A stretch of 52,124 nt of DNA from an uncultured Archangium sp. (GTDB lineage: Bacteria > Myxococcota > Myxococcia > Myxococcales > Myxococcaceae), in assembly GCA_946479335.1 (NCBI GenBank), contig CAMLFP010000003.1:1-52124 (forward strand), given 5' to 3'. Of this stretch, positions 29,309 through 39,006 are shown in pieces (position 1 is the stretch's first letter; each line of letters starts with the position of its first letter). Position numbers and translations under genes: made by a program. Below the pieces are notes generated by a model. That model did not search any database. It was not told where the DNA came from and was given only the letters and a program-made list of their open reading frames with translations.

Positions 29309-30202
29309 GTGCTTCCGCTCCTGATTCTCCAGCTGGTGGTGTCGCAGAGTTCCGAGTCTCGCCGCGCGCCCGTCGCCGTCGTGATGACCTCGAAGCGCCC
29401 CGGGGCTGACAAGGTCGCGCCGAAGATCGCCAACCGCGTCGTCGACTACCTCAAGCGCGAGAAGGTCGAAGGCCTGCTCGATGACGCCGCGACGACGAAG
29501 GAGCTCAAGTCGGTCGGCTTCTCCGACCCGCGCAGCTGCCAGGGCAACCGCGCGTGCGTCGACAAGCTCGCGGTGCTCATCGGCGCGCACGCGGTGGTGG
29601 TGAGCGTCGACGTGGGGAAGATCGGCAAGACGCTGGCGATTCACCTCGAAGCCGTGGCGGCTGACAGCCCGAAGTCGCTGGCGACGCTCGACGTGTCCTC
29701 CTCGCTCGACGACTGGAGCGACGCGCTCTCGGTGCCCATCGTCGTCTTCGTGCGCGACGTGAAGGCCGGCCTCGAGCTCAAGAAGTCTGACAAGCCGGTG
29801 GTCGCGCAGGAGACGCCGCCGCCTCCTCCGCCTGCCGTCGTCGCCGACGACACGCCGCGGAAGGTCGACCTCGTGCCCGAGGCGAAGACCGACGAGACGC
29901 CCACCATCGTCACCACCGAGCCCGGCAAGCCGCCGAAGGTCGCGGGCTGGGTCTTCGCGGGTGGCGCGGTCGTCGCGGCGGGCGCGGCGGTCGGGGTCGG
30001 CGTCATGGCCGGCGAGGCGAAGAAGAAGTTCGACGCGTCGCTGGTGACGCTGCCCGACGGCACCACCGGCACCACGTTGTCGCAAGCCCAGGCGCAGCAG
30101 CTCGCCAGTCAGGCCAACGTCGGGGTGCCCGTGTCCATCGGCGCGGGCGTGTTGAGCGCCGCGCTCACCGGCCTCGCGACCTACTTCTTCCTCAAAGACT
30201 GA
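29309..30202 (+). CDS. Predicted exported protein, TolB-N-like region and C-terminal membrane helices
   Basis: A short hydrophobic N-terminus (LPLLILQLVVSQS) probably exports this 297-residue protein. The next 150 residues (PVAVVMTSKRPG, DPRSCQGNRACVDKLAVLIGA, HAVVVSVDVGKIGKTL) match the TolB-N-like region that myxobacterial PEGA proteins often carry, with the paired Cys. A Pro-rich linker (PPPPPPAVV) follows, then two hydrophobic segments (about 205-230 and 275-294). No catalytic motif. It is 14 bases after the Ser/Thr kinase gene, so a role as its sensor partner is possible. The start is GTG. Confidence 0.65.
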   Translation: MLPLLILQLVVSQSSESRRAPVAVVMTSKRPGADKVAPKIANRVVDYLKREKVEGLLDDAATTKELKSVGFSDPRSCQGNRACVDKLAVLIGAHAVVVSVDVGKIGKTLAIHLEAVAADSPKSLATLDVSSSLDDWSDALSVPIVVFVRDVKAGLELKKSDKPVVAQETPPPPPPAVVADDTPRKVDLVPEAKTDETPTIVTTEPGKPPKVAGWVFAGGAVVAAGAAVGVGVMAGEAKKKFDASLVTLPDGTTGTTLSQAQAQQLASQANVGVPVSIGAGVLSAALTGLATYFFLKD

Positions 30203-30222
30203 TCGCGACCTCCGCGGAAACG

Positions 30223-30256
30223 CACCGGCCAGCGCACCGCCTGCGCCGGTGATTTC
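30223..30256 (+). terminator. Probable terminator after the kinase-partner gene
   Basis: CACCGGC (30223-30229) and GCCGGTG (30245-30251) form a stem, followed by ATTTCTT. It lies just before the convergent ABC-F gene ends. Confidence 0.5.
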
Positions 30257-32167
<1,911 letters not shown>

Positions 32168-32173
32168 GGGTCG

Positions 32174-32179
32174 CCTGTA
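32174..32179 (-). promoter_or_regulatory. Possible -10 element (TACAGG) of the ABC-F gene
   Basis: TACAGG ends six bases before ATG 32167. Nearly the same string, AAATG(C/G)TACAGGCG, precedes the thioesterase gene at 27550, seven bases away from its ATG. Confidence 0.35.
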
Positions 32180-32198
32180 CCATTTGCCGCGCGCGGGG

Positions 32199-32204
32199 TA
32201 TGCG
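32199..32204 (+). promoter_or_regulatory. Possible -10 element (TATGCG) of the DUF4442 gene
   Basis: TATGCG ends seven bases before ATG 32212. This placement supports that ATG over the one at 32200, which falls inside the element. Confidence 0.35.
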
Positions 32205-32211
32205 GCCGCGC

Positions 32212-32706
32212 ATGTCTGCCCTGTCCAAAGCGCTCAAGAACATGAACCCCTCCGTCACGCTGCGCGCGGTGTGGAGCCGCCTCAAGAACGTCCCCGGCGG
32301 CGGCGTGGTGATGGGCCGCATGCTGGGCATGCTCGCGCCGTACACCGGCACCATCCGCCCGGAGGTCGTCACGCTGGAGCCGGGCTTCGCCAGCATCCGC
32401 CTCCGCGACCGCCGCGCGGTGCGCAACCACCTCAACTCGGTGCACGCCATCGCGCTGCTGAACCTGGGCGAGGTCGCCACCGGCACCGCGCTGCTCTTCA
32501 CCATCCCCGATGACGCGCGCGGCATCATCACCCACCTGGGTATGGACTACTTGAAGAAGGCGCGCGGCACCCTGACCGCCGAGTGCACCTGCCCGCCCAT
32601 CAGCAGCACCGAGAAGAAGCACTACGAGCTGACCGCCGACATCAAGAACGAGGCCGGTGAGGTCGTCGCGCGCGCGCACGCGAAGTGGCAGGTCGGCCCG
32701 GCCTGA
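32212..32706 (+). CDS. Hotdog-fold DUF4442 protein
   Basis: The 164-residue protein starts MSALSKALKNMNP and has the DUF4442 features: PYTGTIRPEVVTLEPGFASI, RDRRAVRNHLNSVHAIALLN with the helix-start HLNSVHA, and later ADIKNEAGEVVARAHAKW. These are single-domain hotdog proteins, likely acyl-CoA thioesterases. It is cytosolic. ATG 32212 is preferred over 32200 because of the upstream element and because the added MRPR residues are not part of the domain. It shares a 44-base divergent region with the ABC-F gene and ends 3 bases before the convergent RCC1 gene ends. Confidence 0.83.
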   Translation: MSALSKALKNMNPSVTLRAVWSRLKNVPGGGVVMGRMLGMLAPYTGTIRPEVVTLEPGFASIRLRDRRAVRNHLNSVHAIALLNLGEVATGTALLFTIPDDARGIITHLGMDYLKKARGTLTAECTCPPISSTEKKHYELTADIKNEAGEVVARAHAKWQVGPA

Positions 32707-32709
32707 AGT

Positions 32710-34791
32710 TCACGGCGGCAGCACGACCTGCAGCGGCACCGTCGAGCTGAGCCCCGCGCTGGCGCCGAGCTGCCCCCAGGCGTTGTCGCCCCAGCACCAG
32801 AGCGTGCCTCCGTCGCGGATGGCGCAGGTGTGCGTGCCGCCCGCGGAGACGGCGGTGACGTCGGTGAGGCTCGCGGTGATGGGCGTCATGCCGCCGTCGC
32901 GCGTACCGTTGCCGAGCTGCCCATACGCGTTGCCGCCCCAGCAGGTGAGGGAGCCGTCGGTGTGCAGCGCGCACGAGTGCTGGCCGCCCGCCGCGACCGC
33001 CAGCGCGTTCTGCTCGCTGCTCACCGGGGTCGGCGTGAGGCCGCCATCGGAGCCGAGTTCGCCCGCGACGTTCGCGCTGCCCCAGCACCACACGGTGCCG
33101 TCGAGCTTCGCCGCGCAGGTGTGCTGCCCGCCCGACGCCAGCTGCCGCACGTCGGAGAGCACGACTCCACCCGGCGTCGAGCCGCTGCTGAAGGGGCTGC
33201 CGGCGCACTTCACGCTGGGCGAGCCCGTCACCGTCATCAGCGCGCACGCGTGCGCGTCTCCCAGCGCGACCGCCTCGGGGATGGTCACGTAGTACATCGC
33301 CGTCGGGAGGATGGCGCTGCTGCCGGAGCCGCTCCCGGATTGGGACGCGTTGTTGTGACCCCAGCAGTTGATGGTGGCGCCCACCACCGCGCAGGTGAAG
33401 TCGAGCCCCGTGGAGATGGAGCGCGCCGCGAGCGCGAGGTGGCTGCGTTGACCGGCGTCCACCGAGGCGGTGCCCAGTTGGTAGTACGTGTTGAGGCCCC
33501 AGCACTCGACGCCCGCGTCGGTGTGCACCGCGCAGGTGTGCGTGCCGCCCGCGGCGATGTCGACGACGTCGGTCGCGACCAGCACCGGCGCGATGGAGTC
33601 GGCGCCCGCAGGCCCACTCACCTGGCCGAAGGTGTCGCGGCCCCAGCAGAACGCGCGTGCGTCGTCGAGGATGGCGCAGGTGTGCGACGGGCCCGCGGAG
33701 ACGCGCGTGACGAACGCTCCCGCGCCGGCATCGGTCGCAGCCCCGCCACCCGTCGCGGTACCACCGCCGGTCGCTGAGCCACCGCCGGTCGCGGCACCAC
33801 CGCCGGTCGCGCCGTCGCCTCCACCCATCGCAGCGCCGCCGCCAGTCGCGCCATCACCTCCACCGGTCGCCGAGCCACCGCCAGTCGAGCCATCACCCCC
33901 ACCCGCACCTGCGTCGTAGGCGGGCGGTGGCTCAATCACCGGAGGCGTGGTCGAGCCGGCGGTGAGCGTGACCAGCGGGAGCTCCACGGTCTCCGCCGCG
34001 ACGAGCCGGTTCGCGAGCGTCACCGTGCTGTGCCCCTCCGCCGTGAAGGTGAAGGCGTAGACGCCGGGCGCGAGCCCCTCAATGCGCCACCCGCCCGCCG
34101 CGTCAACGCGCACCGCGCGCGCTCCGATGGACACGGTGATGCCGCTCGCATCGGCTTCCTCGGCCAGCACCGCGCGGCCCGTCACGGTGGCCAGCGTCTG
34201 CGGCTCCGGCTCGAGCACGAACGGGTCGACGAACGAGCGCTCACCGCTGCGCAGCTCGAGCGGCACGCGCACCGACCGGTACCCCGCGAGGAACACGCCC
34301 AGCGTCACCGGCCCCACCGGCAGGTCGCGGAGCAGGAACGCTCCCGACTGGCTCGTGTACGCAAAGTTCGGCTGCCCCTCGAGGAACACCAGCGTGCCGG
34401 TCGCGTCGCCGCCGTCGAGGAGCTGCACTTCACCCTGCGCCGAGGCGTTGCGGCTGAGCTGCACGTCGCCCAGCGCGGTGACGCGGCCGAAGCCCGCGCC
34501 CAGCGTCTCCAACGCGTACACGCGCTTCAACGCGCCCGCCGAGACCTCCAGCGTGCCCGCGCGCTGCAGCACCGGCGTCACCGAGAAGCGCCCATCGGCA
34601 TCCGACACCGTCGTCACGCCGGCCTCGACCAGCCGCACCGACGCGCCCGCCACGGGGCTCCCCAGCGGCTCACCCGGCGTCGCCACCAGCACGCGCCCGG
34701 TGATGACGCCGGGCCCCGGCGCGGACGGGAGCTCGGTGTTCAGACACGAAGCGGTGAGCATCAACAACGCGGCAGCCGACAGACGTCGCAT
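32710..34791 (-). CDS. Lipoprotein with carboxypeptidase-regulatory repeats, Gly-rich linker and RCC1-like repeats
   Basis: A 693-residue surface lipoprotein (lipobox LTASC, Cys16). Residues about 28-275 are beta-sandwich repeats of the carboxypeptidase-regulatory kind (GRVLVATPGEPLGSPVAGASV; SGAFLLRDLPVGPVTL). A Gly/Thr/Ala-rich linker (about 297-355, TGGGDGATGGG units) follows, then seven RCC1-like blades, each with SAGGTHTCAI and CWGDNAWGQLG style strings and a pair of Cys likely forming a disulphide. Seven blades would close a beta-propeller. No catalytic residue. Its stop is three bases from the stop of the convergent DUF4442 gene. TATCTC lies nine bases before the ATG. Confidence 0.9.
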   Translation of the reverse strand: MRRLSAAALLMLTASCLNTELPSAPGPGVITGRVLVATPGEPLGSPVAGASVRLVEAGVTTVSDADGRFSVTPVLQRAGTLEVSAGALKRVYALETLGAGFGRVTALGDVQLSRNASAQGEVQLLDGGDATGTLVFLEGQPNFAYTSQSGAFLLRDLPVGPVTLGVFLAGYRSVRVPLELRSGERSFVDPFVLEPEPQTLATVTGRAVLAEEADASGITVSIGARAVRVDAAGGWRIEGLAPGVYAFTFTAEGHSTVTLANRLVAAETVELPLVTLTAGSTTPPVIEPPPAYDAGAGGGDGSTGGGSATGGGDGATGGGAAMGGGDGATGGGAATGGGSATGGGTATGGGAATDAGAGAFVTRVSAGPSHTCAILDDARAFCWGRDTFGQVSGPAGADSIAPVLVATDVVDIAAGGTHTCAVHTDAGVECWGLNTYYQLGTASVDAGQRSHLALAARSISTGLDFTCAVVGATINCWGHNNASQSGSGSGSSAILPTAMYYVTIPEAVALGDAHACALMTVTGSPSVKCAGSPFSSGSTPGGVVLSDVRQLASGGQHTCAAKLDGTVWCWGSANVAGELGSDGGLTPTPVSSEQNALAVAAGGQHSCALHTDGSLTCWGGNAYGQLGNGTRDGGMTPITASLTDVTAVSAGGTHTCAIRDGGTLWCWGDNAWGQLGASAGLSSTVPLQVVLPP
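33736..33906 (-). repeat. Gly-rich linker repeat in the RCC1 lipoprotein
   Basis: Imperfect repeats of ACCGGCGGTGGC-type units encode TGGGSATGGG, TGGGDGATGGG and similar, a flexible spacer shared in style with other lipoproteins of the window (5836, 38000). Confidence 0.7.
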
Positions 34792-34800
34792 AAGGGCAGG

Positions 34801-34806
34801 GAGATA
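34801..34806 (-). promoter_or_regulatory. -10 element (TATCTC) of the RCC1 lipoprotein gene
   Basis: TATCTC ends nine bases before ATG 34791 on the minus strand; no Shine-Dalgarno is present. Confidence 0.4.
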
Positions 34807-34863
34807 GCGCGAACCGTCACGCCCTTCGCGGAACCTGAATCACGACGCGCTGTCGGTAGGCGC

Positions 34864-36123
34864 ATGACCGCTGACTCCGAAGCGCTGTGCGTGCGGGTGT
34901 TGTGGTTCGACGTGCGTGTCGCGACCCACGTGCTGCGCAAGGGCGCGACGCTGGCGCTCAACACCCTGGGCGAGCTCACCCAGCCCACCCACGCCCCGAT
35001 GCGCTTCGACTCGCGCACGCTCACCTTCCACGAGGGGCTGACGGGCACGCTGCTGCGCAACGGTGAGACCGCGCTCTCGCTGAGCGACTCGGTGGCGCGC
35101 GGTCTCGCGGTGGAAGAGCAGGGCGGGTGGACGCTGGAGCTCGGGCGCGCCGACCGCGTGGCGCTCGGCAACGGCCCGGTGCGCGTCGAGGCCTTTCGCA
35201 TGCGCGCGCCCACGCGGCCGGCCGCGGCCTTCAACCCCGACTACGGGTTCCTGAATTCGCTGCTGGCCTGCGCGGCGGTGTTCTTCCTCTTCGCGGCCAA
35301 CGCGGAGTTCTCGAAGGACCTCGATGACGATGACGCGCCGCCGGTGTCGTCATCGACGCTGCGGCGCATCCTCGTGCAGTCGGAGCCGCCTCCGCCGCCG
35401 AAGAAGCGCGCCGAGGAGACGGCCGACACGCCGAAGCCCACGCGACGGCTCGCGAGTGAAGGCCGCCCGAAGCCACCCCACACCCCGCAGCGCGAGACCG
35501 GTGGCGTCAACGTGGCTGCGCTCACCGGCAGGCTCTTCGGCGGCCTCGGCGCCAGCGGCGTGTTCGGCCCCGGTGGTCTCGGCAAGGAGCTCTCCGGTGC
35601 GCTGGGCGGCGTGGTCGCGGTGAACGCCACCGGCAACGGCGGCTGGAGTCTTCGTGGCGACGGCGCCGGCGGCCCGCACGACGGCACGATTCAGATCGGC
35701 GGCATCGCGCGCTCCGGCGTCGCCCAGAAGACCGGCATCGGTGCGCTCTGCGCCGGCCCCGGCCCGTGCAAGAAGTCCTTCGGCCCGGAGCTGACGCCCG
35801 ACCCGCCCGTGGAGTGCGGCGGCGGCGGCTGCATGGACAAGGAGCTCATCCGCAAGGTCATCGCCGGGCACCGTGACCAGATCCGCTACTGCTACGAGTA
35901 CGCGCTCCAGACCACGCCCGCGCTGGGCGGAAAGGTGGCGGTGCAGTTCTTCGTGAACGAAGCCGGGAGCGTGTCGACGGCGCGCGTCGCGGAGAGCACC
36001 GTGGCCAGCCACCAGCTCTCGGACTGCCTCGTCTCGCGCGTGCGCACCTGGCAGTTCCCCGTGGGGAAGAACGCGGCGGGCTACCGCGTGACGTACCCGT
36101 TCCTCTTCAAGCGCGCGGGCTGA
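34864..36123 (+). CDS. AgmX/PglI C-terminal domain, TonB-like protein
   Basis: The 419-residue protein has an N-terminal cytoplasmic region (1-120), one membrane helix (about 128-150, LNSLLACAAVFFLFAANA), a Pro/Lys-rich stretch (PPPPPKKRAEET) and a Gly-rich linker. The C-terminal AgmX/PglI domain (about 335-419) has YCYEYALQTTPALGGKVAVQF, GSVSTARVAESTVASHQL and a conserved Cys pair, and resembles TonB. AgmX takes part in adventurous gliding motility in Myxococcus; whether this is the motility protein or an envelope energy transducer is uncertain. An ExbB-ExbD-ExbD operon at 41.5-43.4 kb could energise it. ATG 34864 is the domain start. Confidence 0.85.
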   Translation: MTADSEALCVRVLWFDVRVATHVLRKGATLALNTLGELTQPTHAPMRFDSRTLTFHEGLTGTLLRNGETALSLSDSVARGLAVEEQGGWTLELGRADRVALGNGPVRVEAFRMRAPTRPAAAFNPDYGFLNSLLACAAVFFLFAANAEFSKDLDDDDAPPVSSSTLRRILVQSEPPPPPKKRAEETADTPKPTRRLASEGRPKPPHTPQRETGGVNVAALTGRLFGGLGASGVFGPGGLGKELSGALGGVVAVNATGNGGWSLRGDGAGGPHDGTIQIGGIARSGVAQKTGIGALCAGPGPCKKSFGPELTPDPPVECGGGGCMDKELIRKVIAGHRDQIRYCYEYALQTTPALGGKVAVQFFVNEAGSVSTARVAESTVASHQLSDCLVSRVRTWQFPVGKNAAGYRVTYPFLFKRAG

Positions 36124-36124
36124 G

Positions 36125-36754
36125 TCAGAACCAGGGCCCGATGGCGAAGCGCAGCGTCGGCATCACCGAGGGGCGGTCGGTGCCGGGCCGGCCGACGCCC
36201 GCGAGCACGAAGAAGTCGCTCTCGATGGGCGCCTGCCCGAGGAAGGTGGCGTTGGGGTCGCCCCGGTTGAGCTGGAAGAACGTGGTGATGCCCGCGGCCA
36301 CCGCGAGCGAGAAGCCCTTGAGCTTCCACGAGTAGCCCAGCTGCACGCCGGGGCCGTGCATCCACAACGCGAACTCCGGCAGCGCGAAGCCCGAGTAGCG
36401 GAGGTCGATGTAGAAGCCCACGAGGTGCGCGCCGCTCGTGTAGTACCGCAGGCCCGCGTCCCACCCGAACTGGCGCAGGAACCCGCCGCCCACGTTCACG
36501 AACGTCGACACGCCGCGCGCGAGGTGGAGATCTCCCTCCACCCACAGCGACGCCGCGATGAGCGTCAGCGGCGTGAAGTTCAACGCGAAGCGTGACTCCG
36601 GCAGCTCGACGCTCGGCTTCGTCTTCGGCGCGTCGACCGGAGCGGGGGCCTGCGCGGCGACCGACAGCGCGAGTGCAAGCAGAACGGGCACGGCGGCGAC
36701 CTTAGCCGCGACTCGCGGGAGGGAAGGGCGCTGTCTGCGTGGTTGGCGCGGCAC
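36125..36754 (-). CDS. Small outer-membrane beta-barrel protein, predicted
   Basis: This 209-residue protein has an Arg-rich leader (PRQPRRQRPSLPR) with hydrophobic core AVPVLLALALSVAAQA, typical of an exported protein. The mature part alternates hydrophobic/aromatic residues (FALNFTPLTLIAASLWV, LRYYTSGAHLVGFYIDLRYSG) and ends in GPWF, as outer-membrane barrels do. No ligand motif. The start is GTG 36754; starting at the GTG near residue 21 would leave no positive n-region. Its stop lies 1 base from the stop of the convergent AgmX-like gene. A perfect inverted repeat lies just upstream. Confidence 0.68.
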   Translation of the reverse strand: MPRQPRRQRPSLPRVAAKVAAVPVLLALALSVAAQAPAPVDAPKTKPSVELPESRFALNFTPLTLIAASLWVEGDLHLARGVSTFVNVGGGFLRQFGWDAGLRYYTSGAHLVGFYIDLRYSGFALPEFALWMHGPGVQLGYSWKLKGFSLAVAAGITTFFQLNRGDPNATFLGQAPIESDFFVLAGVGRPGTDRPSVMPTLRFAIGPWF

Positions 36755-36810
36755 GACTCATTTGCTGCACCATGAGTCGTTTCCAACGCATGGTGCAGCA
36801 GACGACTTGT
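36754..36810. promoter_or_regulatory. Nested inverted repeats before the AbiEi/DUF559 gene
   Basis: TGCTGCACCATG (36763-36774) and CATGGTGCAGCA (36789-36800) are perfect 12-base arms around a 14-base centre. The outer ACGACTCA/TGAGTCGT and AGTCGT/ACGACT pairs add a second layer. A likely operator between divergent genes at 36754 and 36852. AbiEi proteins are known to bind inverted repeats. Confidence 0.6.
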
Positions 36811-36851
36811 CGGACCCCCTCGATATACCGCTCCCGGTCTGGAGGACGGTG

Positions 36852-37757
36852 ATGGATGAGGCGGAACGACGGTGTCTGCAGCTCGCGGCGCGGCAACGCG
36901 GCGTGATCAGAAACGATCAGGCGCACGACTGTGGCTTCACCCGCGAACGCCTGCAACGCAGGGTCGACAGCGGGAGATGGATACGCGCCTACCCGTGCGT
37001 CTACCGCGTCGGCGGCGCGCCCGAAGACTGGCGGCAGGAGCTCAAGGCCTTCACGCTCTGGCTCCGCGATGGCGTGCTCTCGCACCACACCGCGGCGGCG
37101 CTCCATGGCTTCTCGCAGTTCGCGCCCGGTCGTCTCGAAGCGACGGTGACCCACGGAGTCCGCCCACCCGCGGGGGTCGTCGTACATCGGGTGAGCGCCA
37201 TCGCGCCGCGTGACCTCGCCAGCGTCGACGGGCTCCCGGTGACCTCGCTCTCGCGGACGCTCATCGACCTCTCCGCGACGCTCGAGCCCGCGCTCTTCCG
37301 GTCCTGCTGCGACGAAGCGCTCCGCCGAAGATGGACGACGCTCGACCGCCTCGACGCCACCGTCGAACGCAACCTCTGCCGGCGAGGGCTCACCCGGGTT
37401 CGCTCGCTGCTCCACACGCTCCGCGGAGGCGACGGCCCGACCGAGAGCGAACTCGAACACCGGGTGCGCGAGCTGCTGCGCGACGCAGGCTTCCCCGAGC
37501 CCGACCGGCAGCGCGCGATCCGCACCCGCGAACGCCTCCGGCGCGTCGACTTCGTCTTCACCGCCGCGCGCGTGGTCATCGAGGCCGACGGCTACGCGTA
37601 CCACTCGAGCATCGAGCGCTTCGAAGACGACCGCCGCCGCAACAACGCGCTGATGGCCCGCGGCTACGTGGTCCTCCACTGGACCTGGAGCGCGCTGCAC
37701 GAGACGCCACACAGGTTGCTCGGCGACCTCGCCGCCTGCCTCCGGCGCGCCCTATAA
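36852..37757 (+). CDS. AbiEi-like antitoxin domain fused to a DUF559 nuclease-like domain
   Basis: The 301-residue protein starts with a winged-helix region (about 5-50, RQRGVIRNDQAHDCGFTRERL then RRVDSGRWIRAYPCVYRV), matching the AbiEi N-terminus. The middle (about 60-190) continues the AbiEi fold. The last 100 residues are a DUF559/Vsr-like PD-(D/E)xK domain: ESELEHRVRELL, then RRVDFVF and VVIEADGYAYH, ending VLHWTWSALHE. A conserved Glu, Asp and ExD are present, so nuclease activity is plausible. No toxin partner gene follows. GGAGG six bases before ATG 36852 decides the start. The upstream inverted repeat may be its own operator. Role in defence is inferred only. Confidence 0.82.
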   Translation: MDEAERRCLQLAARQRGVIRNDQAHDCGFTRERLQRRVDSGRWIRAYPCVYRVGGAPEDWRQELKAFTLWLRDGVLSHHTAAALHGFSQFAPGRLEATVTHGVRPPAGVVVHRVSAIAPRDLASVDGLPVTSLSRTLIDLSATLEPALFRSCCDEALRRRWTTLDRLDATVERNLCRRGLTRVRSLLHTLRGGDGPTESELEHRVRELLRDAGFPEPDRQRAIRTRERLRRVDFVFTAARVVIEADGYAYHSSIERFEDDRRRNNALMARGYVVLHWTWSALHETPHRLLGDLAACLRRAL

Positions 37758-37758
37758 C
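37753..37758 (+). promoter_or_regulatory. -10 element (TATAAC) of the CAP lipoprotein gene
   Basis: TATAAC ends six bases before ATG 37765 and overlaps the end of the upstream gene. A transcript from here would start at or next to the ATG. Confidence 0.5.
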
Positions 37759-37764
37759 GACCCC

Positions 37765-39006
37765 ATGACTTCGCTCCGCGTCGCCGTGCTCGTGGTCTTC
37801 GCTGCCGCCGCCGCTTCCTGTGGCACTGGCGTGAAGAAGTGCTCGCCCGACACCTGCGCCGATGGGTGTTGTGACGCCGACGGCGAGTGCCAGCCGGGCA
37901 CGCTCTTCGACGCGTGCGGCGCACGCGGCGCGGAGTGCACCTCGTGCACGCTCGGCACCACGTGCCAGGTCGGCATCTGTCTCCCGCCCGTGAACAACGG
38001 CGGCGGCAGCGGCGCGACCGGCGGAGGTGCGGGGAGCACCGGCGGCGGCAGCTCCAGCGTCGGCGGAGGCGTCGGCAGCTCGGGCGGCGGCGTGGGGTGG
38101 ACCGGCGGCGGCACCGGGACCACGGGCGGGGGCGCGAGCACCACCGGTGGCGGCTCCGGAACCCCGTCGTGCGTCAGCCTCTCCGGCACCCGGCAGGAGC
38201 AGGTCTGTTACGCGTGGCGCTGCGCGCGCAACAACCTGAACGAAGGCACCTGGAACGGGAACGCCGCGACCTGCAGCGCGGGCGACCTCGACAGCACGGG
38301 CCGCAACAACGCGCTGCTGCTCCTCAACGTCTACCGCTCCATCGCGCAGCTCCCGGCGGTGACGCTCGATGCCACGCGCAACCAGAAGGCCCAGGCGTGC
38401 GCGCTGATGATGGACGCCGCCAACGCCCTCAGCCACACGCCCGACGCCGGGTGGCCCTGCTACACGCCCGACGGCGCGGAGGCCGCCGGCAAGTCGAACA
38501 TCTCCACCGGCGAGGCGGTGCGCTCCATCGACATGTATATGTCTGACTACGGCGCGGGGAACGCGGCGACGCTCGGCCACCGCCGCTGGTTGCTCTCGAA
38601 CTCGCTCGGCCCCGTCGGCATCGGCGGCACCAACGACGGCTCGTGCCACTGGGTCATCGGAGGCAGCGGCAGCGCCGGCAAAGCGTGGATGTCGTGGCCG
38701 CCGCCCGGGCCCGTCCCCGCCGACGCCATCGCCATCCCCGGGCTCGACAGCGTCGACTCCACCGGCTGGAGCGTGCAGAGCGACTCCATCAACCTCTCCA
38801 ACGCACAGGTGACGGTGACCGACAGCACCACCGACGCCGGCCTCGCGGTGACGGTGACGCAGCTCGGGCAGTACTACGGCAGCACGTACGCGCTGCGCTT
38901 CAACCCGCAGGGGTGGACCTCCGCCGCCGGGCACACGTACCGCGTGGAGGTCTCCAACATCGCCACGCCGATTTCGTACGACGTGCAGGTCGTCAGCTGC
39001 CCGTAG
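37765..39006 (+). CDS. CAP-domain (SCP/PR-1-like) lipoprotein
   Basis: A 413-residue lipoprotein (lipobox AAASC, Cys19). A short Cys-rich segment (KKCSPDTCADGCCDADG), like those in the 1.7-10 kb operon, is followed by a Gly/Thr/Ser linker (TGGGAGSTGGGSSS). The rest is a CAP domain: LNVYRSIAQLPAVTLDATRN, MMDAANALSHTPD, and the diagnostic GHRRWLLSNSLGPVGIG. A beta-rich C-terminal part (about 310-413) follows. CAP proteins are secreted and bind lipids or act as proteases in other phyla; no role can be assigned. The TAG stop abuts the stop of the convergent MYXO-CTERM gene. Confidence 0.86.
   Translation: MTSLRVAVLVVFAAAAASCGTGVKKCSPDTCADGCCDADGECQPGTLFDACGARGAECTSCTLGTTCQVGICLPPVNNGGGSGATGGGAGSTGGGSSSVGGGVGSSGGGVGWTGGGTGTTGGGASTTGGGSGTPSCVSLSGTRQEQVCYAWRCARNNLNEGTWNGNAATCSAGDLDSTGRNNALLLLNVYRSIAQLPAVTLDATRNQKAQACALMMDAANALSHTPDAGWPCYTPDGAEAAGKSNISTGEAVRSIDMYMSDYGAGNAATLGHRRWLLSNSLGPVGIGGTNDGSCHWVIGGSGSAGKAWMSWPPPGPVPADAIAIPGLDSVDSTGWSVQSDSINLSNAQVTVTDSTTDAGLAVTVTQLGQYYGSTYALRFNPQGWTSAAGHTYRVEVSNIATPISYDVQVVSCP
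38000..38160 (+). repeat. Gly-rich linker repeat in the CAP lipoprotein
   Basis: Repeated GGCGGCGGC-based units encode TGGG, SSGGG and TGGGTGTTGGG-type motifs, a spacer between the Cys-rich part and the CAP domain. Confidence 0.65.

Noticed and set aside
33736..33906. Gly-rich repeat considered as a mobile-element trace.
   Set aside because: It codes for a flexible linker shared in style with other lipoproteins and has no terminal repeats.
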